From the NCBI GenBank assembly GCA_014377395.1, contig JACMPS010000395.1:1-9279 (forward strand): DNA of 9,279 nucleotides, written 5' to 3'. Positions 1 to 5,954 of the stretch are shown piece after piece (within the stretch, counting starts at the first letter, position 1; the number at the start of each line of letters is the position of its first letter). The notes below the pieces were generated by a model, which was not told the origin of the DNA, did not search any database, and saw only the letters and a program-made list of their open reading frames with translations. Source of the DNA: Chthonomonadaceae bacterium. Lineage in GTDB: Bacteria > Armatimonadota > Chthonomonadetes > Chthonomonadales > Chthonomonadaceae. Made by a program: the position numbers and the translations under genes.

Positions 1-1031
1 ATCGTTGCGGTTCCTCCTGTTTTGTTTGAGTAAGACCCGCCAAAACTTTTCTCCAGCGTCCCGTTCACGAGATAGCCGGTCTGACTGAGTTCCACAAGAC
101 TGCTACTTTCGGCTTTCACGAAACTGAACGTGTCGCCTGCCGAGAGGGGAACGAAGCGGCGTGTGTCCGTTGTCGAGTGTTTCGTTTGCAATAGCTTGAC
201 CGAAAGACTGCGGGACTGATCCGCACCCAGCAATGCCCCGGAAATCAAACGCGGTTTGTCGGTGACGGCAACAGTGAATCTCAGTTCACGATAATTTTCC
301 ACCTTCGTGAAGTTTGCGCCATCTGCGACGCCCACTCCTGTAAATCCGGTGTAGGCAACCGGAATCGAAGTAATCGGTTTACCGTCTAGTCCTTTCACAT
401 CGGTGAGAGTGAGGTTGACGAAAGGCAGAACCGAGGCTGCGGGGGAACCCGTCGGCGCACTGAAAACAAGGTTGTTATCGCCTGTAGCACTCAGTCCCGA
501 CCCTGCGCCGGTTCCGCTTCCGGGATTGGTATTGCCCGTCAACGCCCCAACGCTCCCGGTGAAGGTTTCGCCATTGACAGTGATCGTATAATTTCCATTT
601 TGCCCGCTTGTGGGAAGCGTTCCTCCAATGCTGAACGGAGTAGAGCCAGGGAAATTACCGGTAAGCGTGTAGGCTCCAGTGTAGGGATCAACCGTTCCGG
701 CGACATTGAAAATGCCGACGCTGAAGTCGTAGGCGCGACCTGAGCGAATGCCTGTGTCGGTGACGGTAAAGGTTCCCGTAGCCGCATTGTTGGCGGCGAC
801 GGTAAGCGCGAGTGCGCCGGCGCGTCCCGTGGAAAGAGGAGTGGCGGCGGATGAGGCATAGTTTCCCGCAACAGAAAGCAAAGTTCCATTGGATCCATTG
901 ACGGAATTATTACCGCCTCCACAACCCACAATACCGAGGGGGAGTGCGAGAGCGAACAACAGAAAGGACGCAGAAACGGCTTTGCCACAAGAGACACGTG
1001 ACGAAAGATTGGGGAGAGTGTTCCGAGACAT
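1..1031 (-). CDS. Putative lipoprotein, N-terminal part (runs off left edge)
   Basis: The frame is open from the ATG at 1031-1029 to the window edge (343 complete codons, no stop). The N-terminus is a type II signal peptide: a few Arg/Lys residues (R3, R12, K17), a hydrophobic run ASFLLFALALPLG at about 21-33, and a lipobox IVGC with the lipidated Cys at residue 37. A GGGNNS tether follows. The rest is rich in Gly, Ser, Thr and Asn, predicted beta-stranded, with a Gly/Ser linker at about 168-180 (NPGSGTGAGSG) separating two segments; the first has strand-like repeats such as GTFTVTDTG and GNYTITVNG. The AAAGGA Shine-Dalgarno lies about 7 nt before the ATG. This frame is chosen over another open minus frame (539-997) because it has the lipobox and the ribosome site. 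The family is not recognised; it is probably a surface or periplasmic lipoprotein of unknown role. It may be longer than seen here. Confidence 0.8.
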   Translation of the reverse strand, partial: MSRNTLPNLSSRVSCGKAVSASFLLFALALPLGIVGCGGGNNSVNGSNGTLLSVAGNYASSAATPLSTGRAGALALTVAANNAATGTFTVTDTGIRSGRAYDFSVGIFNVAGTVDPYTGAYTLTGNFPGSTPFSIGGTLPTSGQNGNYTITVNGETFTGSVGALTGNTNPGSGTGAGSGLSATGDNNLVFSAPTGSPAASVLPFVNLTLTDVKGLDGKPITSIPVAYTGFTGVGVADGANFTKVENYRELRFTVAVTDKPRLISGALLGADQSRSLSVKLLQTKHSTTDTRRFVPLSAGDTFSFVKAESSSLVELSQTGYLVNGTLEKSFGGSYSNKTGGTAT

Positions 1032-1053
1032 CAGATTTTCCTTTAATAAAATG

Positions 1054-1086
1054 AGAAGAAAGACGATTTATGATCGTCTCTCTTCT
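1054..1086 (-). terminator. Hairpin between the TPR gene and the lipoprotein gene (terminator or leader element)
   Basis: Arms 1054-1067 and 1073-1086 are complementary over 14 positions with a 5-nt loop. Pair 1060/1080 is A-C on plus-strand RNA but G-U on minus-strand RNA, so only a minus-strand transcript pairs all 14 positions, which suggests an RNA role on that strand. On the minus strand it is followed by CATTTTATTAAAGG: a weak, interrupted U-tract. It lies about 100 nt past the TPR stop and 23 nt before the lipoprotein ATG, so it could terminate the TPR transcript or form a leader hairpin of the lipoprotein mRNA. The sequence does not decide between them. Confidence 0.5.
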
Positions 1087-1184
1087 ATTATGGGCAACCT
1101 CCGTATCACCATCGTATCATTTTTGTTTGATGTCTCGAATCATTGCAGAATTTCAAGAATTGAGTCTCGCTTTTCTTAAAGGGA

Positions 1185-3509
1185 TCAGAGAGCCACATTA
1201 AAAGCAAGCGCATTAAAGAGTTTCATGTTGGGCATTTTTCCGGTTGTGTTCAGTCTCGAGACTAGTTTGCTCCGCTCCTCCTCAATGATAACATTTTTCG
1301 GAGAGAGAGCGAAAGCCTTTCCGTAATAGCCTAGGGCGCGGGCGTTATCCCTGCGCTTCGCATAGAGCCGCGCCGCCCTTAAGCACAAAGTCGGGTCGGT
1401 AGGTCGATGATAAACGAGTTCTTCTACCTTCAATAATTCCTGGTACTCGTCACGCAGACGTTGTGATTGCGCCCGCGCTTTTTCCGCACGGGCTTTGTCG
1501 TTCAGGCGTCCATAAGCACGGGATAATGTGTACCAGACCACCGCGACATCGGTTTGGCGGGTATGCGCGAGTGCCGCTTCAAGAGCCTTGACCGCCTCCT
1601 TAGCCTTTCCCTGCTCCAACCTGAGCCGCCCGATCCCGTAGAGTGTAAAGTCGTTGATCGGGTCAAGTGAAAGAGCTTTTTCCAGAAGCGGCTCCGCTTT
1701 TTGCACCTGAGATTGTGCAGGCGTGTTCAGCAGAAATCCCCCGTAGCGTGACAGTATTTCCGGGTTTTGTGGAGACAGATTCAGGGCAGTGCGATAAGCC
1801 GTTTCCGCTTCTGTCGCACGGCGATTTTTTGCCAGTATCTCTGCAAAATCGAGATGGTAAAGGGCGTTTTTTGGAGAGAGTGAGACGGCGAGACGAAACG
1901 CCTCTTCCGCTCTTTTCGCCAATACATCAGAATCGAAAAGGGTGCTTCCCAGAGTGTGCCAGTATTCCGGGTTGTTCGCGTCCAGTTTGACGGCTTCTTG
2001 CAGATATTGCCCTGCCTTTTTGGGAAATCCCGCTTCCAGGTAACGCTTTGCAAGCACAAAACGAGCGGGAGCCAGATTCGGGTTATTCTGAACAGCATGA
2101 AGCAAGAAAATCACGGCGCGTTCCGGTTTTCCCTGTGCGTCAAGAGCAAGACCCATTCCCTGTGCCGCCAAATTGGAGTTTTTGTCCTTCTTCAACACCT
2201 GCAAATAGGCTTTTTCAGCAGAGGCATAATCTTTCTGAAAGAGGAAAGTATCGGCTTCCTTCAGTTTCTCCGAAAGAGAAGACGAACTTTCAGGGGAAGA
2301 GAGCGATGCCGGGGTGAAAAGATGTGCCAACTCAGTTTTTGCTTCGGTGAAAGTGGGATTGCGTTCCAGAATTTTGCGGTACTGGTAGGCGGCTTCCATT
2401 CTATCCCCATTTTTAGAGCAGAGGTGAGCCAGTTGAAGACGAAGGGCTTGCGAGTCACCTTTCTCCTTTTCAACGGCGACGATCCGTTGCGCGGTTCCTT
2501 TTTTCGTTTCCTGAAAGGCGAGAAGGGAAGCGTATCGCTTGCTCTCCTGTGCGGATTTCGTCGCTTCCCCTAGATTTCTGTAAACACGAATCAATTCAAA
2601 CGAGGGAGCGGAATCTTGAGGAGAAAGAGATTTGGCGCGTTCCAATTCCGCCTTTGCCTCTTGCCAGCGGCTTTGTAGTGCCAACGATTTACCCAGCAAC
2701 AGATGCGTCATGGGAATGTCGGGTTGCAATGTAAGGCTCTGACGCAAAACCGTTTGCGCGGCGGTTGTGTCGGTCGGCAACAAGGCTCTTCCGAGCGCAA
2801 GAAACCCGGTTGCCTCAGTGGGCGCAAGCCGCACCGTCTCTCGATAAAAGTTGATCGCTTCGGGAATACGGTTTAACTCGAAAAGAGCGTCTCCCAAACC
2901 GAGGGAATTACGCCAATCCTTGCCATTGAGCACCACTGCCTGACGAAGCGAGACCTCAGCATCGGAAAGACGATTCCAGGCAATGGCTTCAATTCCCTTG
3001 AGTCGCCATGAATCGGCATTTTTCGGATTGAGGCGACAGGCTTCCGTTGCTTCCTCATAAGCCCGCCCATGAATTTGTCGCTTCTGGTAGAGCAGGGCAA
3101 GGGCGTAGTGCGCTTGCGAAGAACCTGGATTGTTTTTGAGAAAGGTCGCCAGCAGGTCAAAGGCTCCCTGTTCTCCATGAAGCACCTCAGCGGTTTCGGC
3201 GGACGCAAGCCAACTTTTTTCGTCGTTGATGTCCTGTTCAGCAGCATGGGTGAAAGCGTCGTAAGCCTGACCCAGTTGCCCTTCCTGCCGCGCACGCAAA
3301 CCAAGCGCATAAAAGATACGGGGATTATCGGGGGCGGTTTTGGCGCGATCTTGTAACTCGGTCAAAGAAGCGTTCTGAAGCGAACGTTCTTCGCGGTAAG
3401 GGCGGCTCCAGAGAAACGCAGCGACAAGGGACAAGCTGATGAATAGAACAATTCGAGGAAAACGGACACTGCGCTTTTCTTTTCGGGGTCTCTCTGGAAC
3501 GGTCATCAT
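1185..3509 (-). CDS. Membrane-anchored tetratricopeptide (TPR) repeat protein
   Basis: 774 residues. A short basic N-terminus (MMTVPERPRKEKRSVRFPR) is followed by one hydrophobic segment at about 18-35, which should act as an uncleaved anchor or signal anchor, placing the rest outside the cytoplasm. From about residue 48 to 750 the protein is a solenoid of TPR-type helix pairs, recognisable by W/Y-LG-A...A...Y/A...P spacing, e.g. 64-97, 131-163, 166-195, 232-265, 266-299, 421-442, 446-478, 480-512, 514-548, 549-582, 585-618, 621-648 and 705-738. A Ser-rich linker at about 401-414 (SLSSPESSSSLSEK) divides two repeat blocks. No enzymatic domain is visible. TPR arrays bind proteins, so a scaffold role in envelope assembly, secretion or pilus-like systems is plausible, but the partner is unknown. 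The ATG at 3509 has GAGGAAG about 6 nt upstream; a second ATG follows directly. It lies downstream of the pseudopilin-like gene by 190 bp, with its own putative control region. Confidence 0.88.
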   Translation of the reverse strand: MMTVPERPRKEKRSVRFPRIVLFISLSLVAAFLWSRPYREERSLQNASLTELQDRAKTAPDNPRIFYALGLRARQEGQLGQAYDAFTHAAEQDINDEKSWLASAETAEVLHGEQGAFDLLATFLKNNPGSSQAHYALALLYQKRQIHGRAYEEATEACRLNPKNADSWRLKGIEAIAWNRLSDAEVSLRQAVVLNGKDWRNSLGLGDALFELNRIPEAINFYRETVRLAPTEATGFLALGRALLPTDTTAAQTVLRQSLTLQPDIPMTHLLLGKSLALQSRWQEAKAELERAKSLSPQDSAPSFELIRVYRNLGEATKSAQESKRYASLLAFQETKKGTAQRIVAVEKEKGDSQALRLQLAHLCSKNGDRMEAAYQYRKILERNPTFTEAKTELAHLFTPASLSSPESSSSLSEKLKEADTFLFQKDYASAEKAYLQVLKKDKNSNLAAQGMGLALDAQGKPERAVIFLLHAVQNNPNLAPARFVLAKRYLEAGFPKKAGQYLQEAVKLDANNPEYWHTLGSTLFDSDVLAKRAEEAFRLAVSLSPKNALYHLDFAEILAKNRRATEAETAYRTALNLSPQNPEILSRYGGFLLNTPAQSQVQKAEPLLEKALSLDPINDFTLYGIGRLRLEQGKAKEAVKALEAALAHTRQTDVAVVWYTLSRAYGRLNDKARAEKARAQSQRLRDEYQELLKVEELVYHRPTDPTLCLRAARLYAKRRDNARALGYYGKAFALSPKNVIIEEERSKLVSRLNTTGKMPNMKLFNALAFNVAL

Positions 3510-3558
3510 GCTCTTCCTCAGAAAACTGTCGAAAGATAAAGAAAGCGATCTTGCAAGC

Positions 3559-3578
3559 AGAATTAAAACTTTAATTCT
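3559..3578. promoter_or_regulatory. Operator-like 9-2-9 palindrome upstream of the TPR gene
   Basis: Perfect inverted repeat AGAATTAAA-AC-TTTAATTCT, 50 nt upstream of the TPR start. On the minus strand it overlaps a TAGAAT hexamer (3579-3574, five of six matches to TATAAT), but no good -35 lies 16-18 nt upstream (TCCTCT). It is AT-rich and symmetrical with a short centre, as for a dimeric repressor site. Its function is inferred from position and symmetry only. Confidence 0.35.
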
Positions 3579-3604
3579 ATGGGAAACTTTACAGGGAGAG
3601 GATC

Positions 3605-3639
3605 AGCATCGCCGTCTGATCAAGCAGACTGGCGATGCT
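3605..3639. repeat. GC-rich stem-loop between pseudopilin-like and TPR genes
   Basis: Arms 3605-3618 and 3625-3639 pair over 14 bp (AGCATCGCCGTCTG against CAGAC-T-GGCGATGCT) with a single bulged T at 3630 and a 6-nt loop. It lies about 60 nt after the stop of the pseudopilin-like gene. On the minus strand it is not followed by a U-tract (GATCCTCTCCCTG), so it is not a classical intrinsic terminator, though it may still be a 3' end stabiliser or a factor-assisted terminator. Confidence 0.45.
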
Positions 3640-3699
3640 AATTCATAAATTCGGGAACTGCCTCTTATTTGCAAGAGTGCAGGGAATCCGATAAAATTC

Positions 3700-4536
3700 T
3701 TATTTGTTGTAGAGCGTTTCCTGTGTGGGAGTGAGATGAGGGAAGATGTTCTCAACCTTCATGGTTCCCCAGCGCATTCCCTTTGCGTGTCCGTCTACAT
3801 AGGACATATTGGCGAAACCGGTTTTTTGCCCTGAGCGATTGTGGCGGTAGGCGGGATACTTGCATTTCCAGTCGCCATCGGGACATTCTCCGATAGGACG
3901 GGCTTGCAAATCCGTATAGTCCACTTCCTTGCACCAGCGATAATAGAACTTGACGGCTTCATCGGAATACTTGCCTCCGATCCCTAGGTTGAGGTCGTTG
4001 GCGGGTCGTACCCAGTCCGTCCCCGTGTCGGAATAGCCGTCAGTAGCACCCCACCAGGGCTTGATCGTCTCCCCTGCCCAGATCACGCTTGCGGGTTTTT
4101 CCAGCCCTGCCAGTCGTTCAGGGGCATCATAGAAGTTGCCGGGTGTGTCGGTTCCTGCTCCTGCAATCAGCGCGTTGGTCGTGTAACTTACCTGAGCGGG
4201 ACCCTTTGTATCAGAGGAGCAGTGAAAAATCCCGGAGGAGCGATTCCAGGAGTCGCCTCCTTTTGGTTGACCGTTTTTGATATAGGGTTGCACTTGTTCA
4301 ACCCAGGTTCCTGCACCTCCCCAGGCTATCGGGAACATCTCGTCGAAGTCCTGAACGTACATGGTGGTGCCGGTTCCAATTTGCTTGACGTTGGACAAGC
4401 AAGATGTCTTACGCGCTTGTTCACGCGCTTGAGCAAACACAGGGAACAGAATGGCAGCGAGAATCGCGATAATTGCGATAACAACAAGCAATTCGATTAA
4501 GGTGAAGCCTGAGCTTCGTTGTGTCCGTGCGTTCAT
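3700..4536 (-). CDS. Prepilin-type N-terminal cleavage/methylation protein, H-X9-DG (DUF1559-like) type
   Basis: 278 residues. The N-terminus is a type IV prepilin-like signal: basic leader MNARTQRSSG, cleavage expected after G10 so the mature chain begins FTLIE with Glu at +5 (residue 15), followed by the hydrophobic helix to about residue 35 and the FPVFAQARE motif. The S45-C46-L47-SN-KQIG stretch and the C-terminal H232...Y246-V-D248-G249-H250 motif are typical of the large pseudopilin-like family of Armatimonadota and Planctomycetota. Cys at 46, 106, 202, 218 and 225 could form disulfides. Such proteins are expected to be processed by a prepilin peptidase and held in the inner membrane or a pilus-like fibre; substrates are not known. 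The start is set by AGGAGG at 4545-4550, 8 nt before the ATG; an in-frame GTG at 4608 would add 24 non-hydrophobic residues ahead of the leader and is unlikely. It lies 96 nt downstream of the small membrane protein gene. Confidence 0.92.
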   Translation of the reverse strand: MNARTQRSSGFTLIELLVVIAIIAILAAILFPVFAQAREQARKTSCLSNVKQIGTGTTMYVQDFDEMFPIAWGGAGTWVEQVQPYIKNGQPKGGDSWNRSSGIFHCSSDTKGPAQVSYTTNALIAGAGTDTPGNFYDAPERLAGLEKPASVIWAGETIKPWWGATDGYSDTGTDWVRPANDLNLGIGGKYSDEAVKFYYRWCKEVDYTDLQARPIGECPDGDWKCKYPAYRHNRSGQKTGFANMSYVDGHAKGMRWGTMKVENIFPHLTPTQETLYNK

Positions 4537-4544
4537 ATTCAATG

Positions 4545-4550
4545 CCTCCT
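4545..4550 (-). promoter_or_regulatory. Ribosome binding site fixing the pseudopilin start
   Basis: AGGAGG on the minus strand, 8 nt before the ATG at 4536. It places the start at the residue that gives a normal short prepilin leader and rules against the upstream GTG at 4608. Confidence 0.8.
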
Positions 4551-4586
4551 GAGAGTTGCGGGTGCGCCGCAATCTATAGAAGTTGT

Positions 4587-4623
4587 CTTTCGCATCTTGT
4601 GATGACACGAAAGTTGATGCGAA
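4587..4623. repeat. Two mutually exclusive stems between the small membrane gene and the pseudopilin gene
   Basis: Arms 4589-4596 (TTCGCATC) and 4616-4623 (GATGCGAA) are perfectly complementary over 8 bp with a 19-nt loop. Overlapping them, CTTTCG-CATC (4587-4596) can instead pair with GATG (4601-4604) and CGAAAG (4608-4613), leaving a TTGT tetraloop and a 3-nt bulge. Both cannot form at once. No U-tract follows, so this is not an obvious terminator; the two genes may still be one transcript. Confidence 0.35.
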
Positions 4624-4632
4624 TTCAAGAGA

Positions 4633-4938
4633 TTATTTCATATCTCCCCAGTAGCTTCGCATTACTGTTTGCCCCATGCCTCTGGATTTGCCGTTCACTT
4701 CTTGCTGATCCTTCGCACTCAACTGAGTGAAGTTTCCCTGACACTCTTTAGCTTTTTGCTTGAGATAGTGAGTCAGTTCACTTTCCGGGGTTCCAGCAAC
4801 GGGCAGAAGCGGCGGGGGAGGTGCCAGCGTATGGTAGCCCCACCAACTCACCAGAACAACGAGTACGGCGACAACAGCAATGCCAACCGGGACAGGTATT
4901 TTTGATACCGACGAGCCGAAATTCGATCTGGTCGTCAT
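4633..4938 (-). CDS. Small single-pass membrane protein, function unknown
   Basis: 101 residues. A short polar N-terminus (MTTRSNFGSSVSK) leads into one strongly hydrophobic segment at about 14-33 ending in SWWGY, then a proline-rich hinge APPPPLLP (39-46) and a hydrophilic, mostly helical tail of about 50 residues with one Cys (C66). By the positive-inside rule the tail would lie outside the cytoplasm. The family is not recognised. Small proteins of this plan are found beside H-X9-DG pilin-like genes in Armatimonadota, as far as I recall, so a role as accessory to the neighbouring protein is plausible but is inference. It is preceded by an exceptionally strong Shine-Dalgarno and, further up, by a perfect promoter and a structured leader, which suggests a highly expressed or tightly controlled gene. 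The pseudopilin-like gene follows after 96 nt. Confidence 0.8.
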   Translation of the reverse strand: MTTRSNFGSSVSKIPVPVGIAVVAVLVVLVSWWGYHTLAPPPPLLPVAGTPESELTHYLKQKAKECQGNFTQLSAKDQQEVNGKSRGMGQTVMRSYWGDMK

Positions 4939-5160
4939 TTTCTTTCACCTCCTTTCAAGGAAAGAATTGATTCCATTCCGGAAGAATTTCCACTAGCCCA
5001 ACTCTGAAAACGGTTGTTTCCAGAGAACTGACTTTCTTCTTATCGCAGAGAAGCACTCCACAATCGAATTTTCCTCTTTCTCAGATGAAAATTTCGTTTT
5101 CCAGAAATCAACTTGTGGCTTTATTCTTTTTCAAGAATATCTGGTGTTCTGACACCAGAT
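4939..5160 (-). ncRNA. Long structured 5' leader (candidate cis-regulatory RNA)
   Basis: From the start point predicted from the promoter (about 5160) to the ATG at 4938 there are about 222 untranslated nt. In minus-strand RNA I find: a 5'-terminal stem-loop (5163-5136); an outer stem CCACAA/UUGUGG (5118-5113 with 5063-5058) that encloses a second stem CGAAAUUUUC/GAAAAUUCG (5096-5087 with 5073-5065, one bulged A, 13-nt loop); and a stem CUCUGGAAAC/GUUUUCAGAG (5025-5016 with 5011-5002, one G-U, loop AACC). The G-U pair would be A-C on the other strand. No known riboswitch class is recognised by eye. It could be a regulatory leader, a mRNA stabiliser, or simply a long UTR with chance stems; no folding calculation was possible. 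Confidence 0.4.
4946..4956 (-). promoter_or_regulatory. Extended Shine-Dalgarno of the small membrane protein gene
   Basis: GAAAGGAGGTG on the minus strand, followed by AA, gives an almost full-length match to the anti-Shine-Dalgarno (AAGGAGGTGA). The AGGAGG core ends 9 nt before the ATG at 4938. The strongest ribosome site in the window. Confidence 0.8.
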
Positions 5161-5163
5161 ATT
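5136..5163. promoter_or_regulatory. Perfect 12-bp palindrome at the predicted transcription start
   Basis: AATATCTGGTGT (5136-5147) and ACACCAGATATT (5152-5163) are perfectly complementary with a 4-nt centre TCTG. The palindrome starts 3 bp after the -10 box at 5167 and covers the expected +1 (about 5160). That is a usual place for a repressor operator; in RNA it would form a hairpin at the very 5' end of the transcript. No U-tract follows on either strand, so a terminator is unlikely. Confidence 0.65.
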
Positions 5164-5166
5164 AGG

Positions 5167-5195
5167 ATTATAGAGTAAAGACGAACTTATGTCAA
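5167..5195 (-). promoter_or_regulatory. Perfect consensus sigma-70-type promoter for the small membrane protein/pseudopilin unit
   Basis: On the minus strand TTGACA (5195-5190), a 17-nt spacer and TATAAT (5172-5167): both hexamers and the spacing match the housekeeping consensus exactly. The stretch upstream of the -35 (about 5196-5235) is very AT-rich with A and T runs, like an UP element. Start expected near 5160. It points at the gene starting at 4938. Confidence 0.85.
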
Positions 5196-5351
5196 TAGTT
5201 TGATTAAATATTTTTAACAAATTTAACAACTATTTTGTGGTGCACAGGCGAAAAGGGGAGTTTTGATCAACAATGAGAGATGACAAATGAGGGAAAAGAA
5301 AGTTTTCGTATCGCTATGGAGAGGGAGCAAAGCACTTACGGAGGGGGAAAT
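5196..5351. other. Gene-free stretch upstream of the consensus promoter
   Basis: The remaining part of the 413-nt gap between the nucleotidyltransferase-like gene and the small membrane protein gene. It holds the AT-rich UP-like part (5196-5235) and, further right, purine-rich sequence. I see no gene and no convincing intrinsic terminator for the nucleotidyltransferase-like gene, which ends at 5352; transcription from the tatC cluster may therefore run into this region or end by another mechanism. Confidence 0.6.
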
Positions 5352-5954
5352 CTAGAGTGGATTGATGTTGGTAATCAGTGAGGCTTCATACACCGCCCTC
5401 AGTAGTAAGTCGGAGACGTTGCGGAAAATCGCCCACTTTTTAAGGTAATCATAGTCGAGATTTTCCGCTTGAACTTTGAGGACGCCCTGCACATCGCGCC
5501 ACTGCCGCTCGGAGACTTCACCCCCCAGCCGATACCAGGCGAGTTTCTGAAGGATCACGTCTTCGGCGGAGGGAAGCCATGCAAGGATGGGTTCTCCTGT
5601 AATGCCTAAATCAAGTTGGTGCTTGCGCGAAAACTCGCTTTCAGTCCAGGCATTTGCTTCACAAACAAACACGTCCACTTTAATCATCGTTCTCAACAGG
5701 ATAAGATTGAAACTGCTTTTGAGAGAAATGGCATCGCGAATCATCTCCTCCTCCGCATAAAAGTCATCCTCAAGCGCGACTAAAAAATCAACGACGTTCT
5801 CCTCTCGAAGATCAACCACAATATCCACATCATTCGTGCTTCGTGGCTCACTCAAAGCCACAGAAGCAACTGAACCCCCTACGAGATAAGGGATGTCCAG
5901 GGCTTCCAGTATACCGACCATATGCCTGAGCGTATAGAGGGGAGGTGTTAGCAT
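5352..5954 (-). CDS. MNT/AbiEii-type nucleotidyltransferase-like protein
   Basis: 200 residues. The polymerase-beta-type nucleotidyltransferase fold signature is visible: YLVGGS at 23-28 (the GG/GS helix-turn), then the metal-binding D42-V-D44 in NDVDIVVDL, and a third acidic residue D94 in IKVDVFV on the next strand. A later conserved-looking stretch PSAEDVILQKLAWYRLGGE (128-146) and RQWRDVQGVL (150-159) is typical of the AbiEii/DUF6036-like group, where a Lys (here K137) contributes to the active site. All key residues are present, so it is likely active. Family members transfer nucleotides to proteins or RNA, and some are antitoxins or toxins of phage-defence or toxin-antitoxin pairs; the substrate here is unknown. 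The ATG overlaps the stop of the upstream small gene by one base (TGATG), with AAGAAGG about 7 nt before it, indicating translational coupling. M12 is a less likely start. Confidence 0.85.
   Translation of the reverse strand: MLTPPLYTLRHMVGILEALDIPYLVGGSVASVALSEPRSTNDVDIVVDLREENVVDFLVALEDDFYAEEEMIRDAISLKSSFNLILLRTMIKVDVFVCEANAWTESEFSRKHQLDLGITGEPILAWLPSAEDVILQKLAWYRLGGEVSERQWRDVQGVLKVQAENLDYDYLKKWAIFRNVSDLLLRAVYEASLITNINPL

Noticed and set aside
539..997. Open minus-strand frame of 152 codons inside the left lipoprotein gene
   Set aside because: It overlaps a frame with signal peptide, lipobox and Shine-Dalgarno; its own product is Pro/Arg/Ser-rich with no recognisable domain, as expected of a shadow frame.
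1956..2573. Plus-strand open frame of 205 codons opposite the TPR gene
   Set aside because: It lies wholly antisense to a well-supported gene and its product shows no domain, signal peptide or ribosome site.
4537..4608. N-terminal extension of the pseudopilin-like protein to the GTG at 4608
   Set aside because: The extension would put 24 extra residues before the prepilin leader, while AGGAGG lies 8 nt before the ATG at 4536.
4939..5160. Known riboswitch (cyclic di-GMP, cobalamin, TPP) in the leader
   Set aside because: I could not find the characteristic conserved blocks of these classes by eye; a covariance-model search would be decisive.
5136..5163. The palindrome as intrinsic terminator of the nucleotidyltransferase-like gene
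   Set aside because: No U-run follows on the minus strand (CTTGAAAAAG) and it lies downstream of a perfect promoter on that strand, so an operator or 5' stem fits better.
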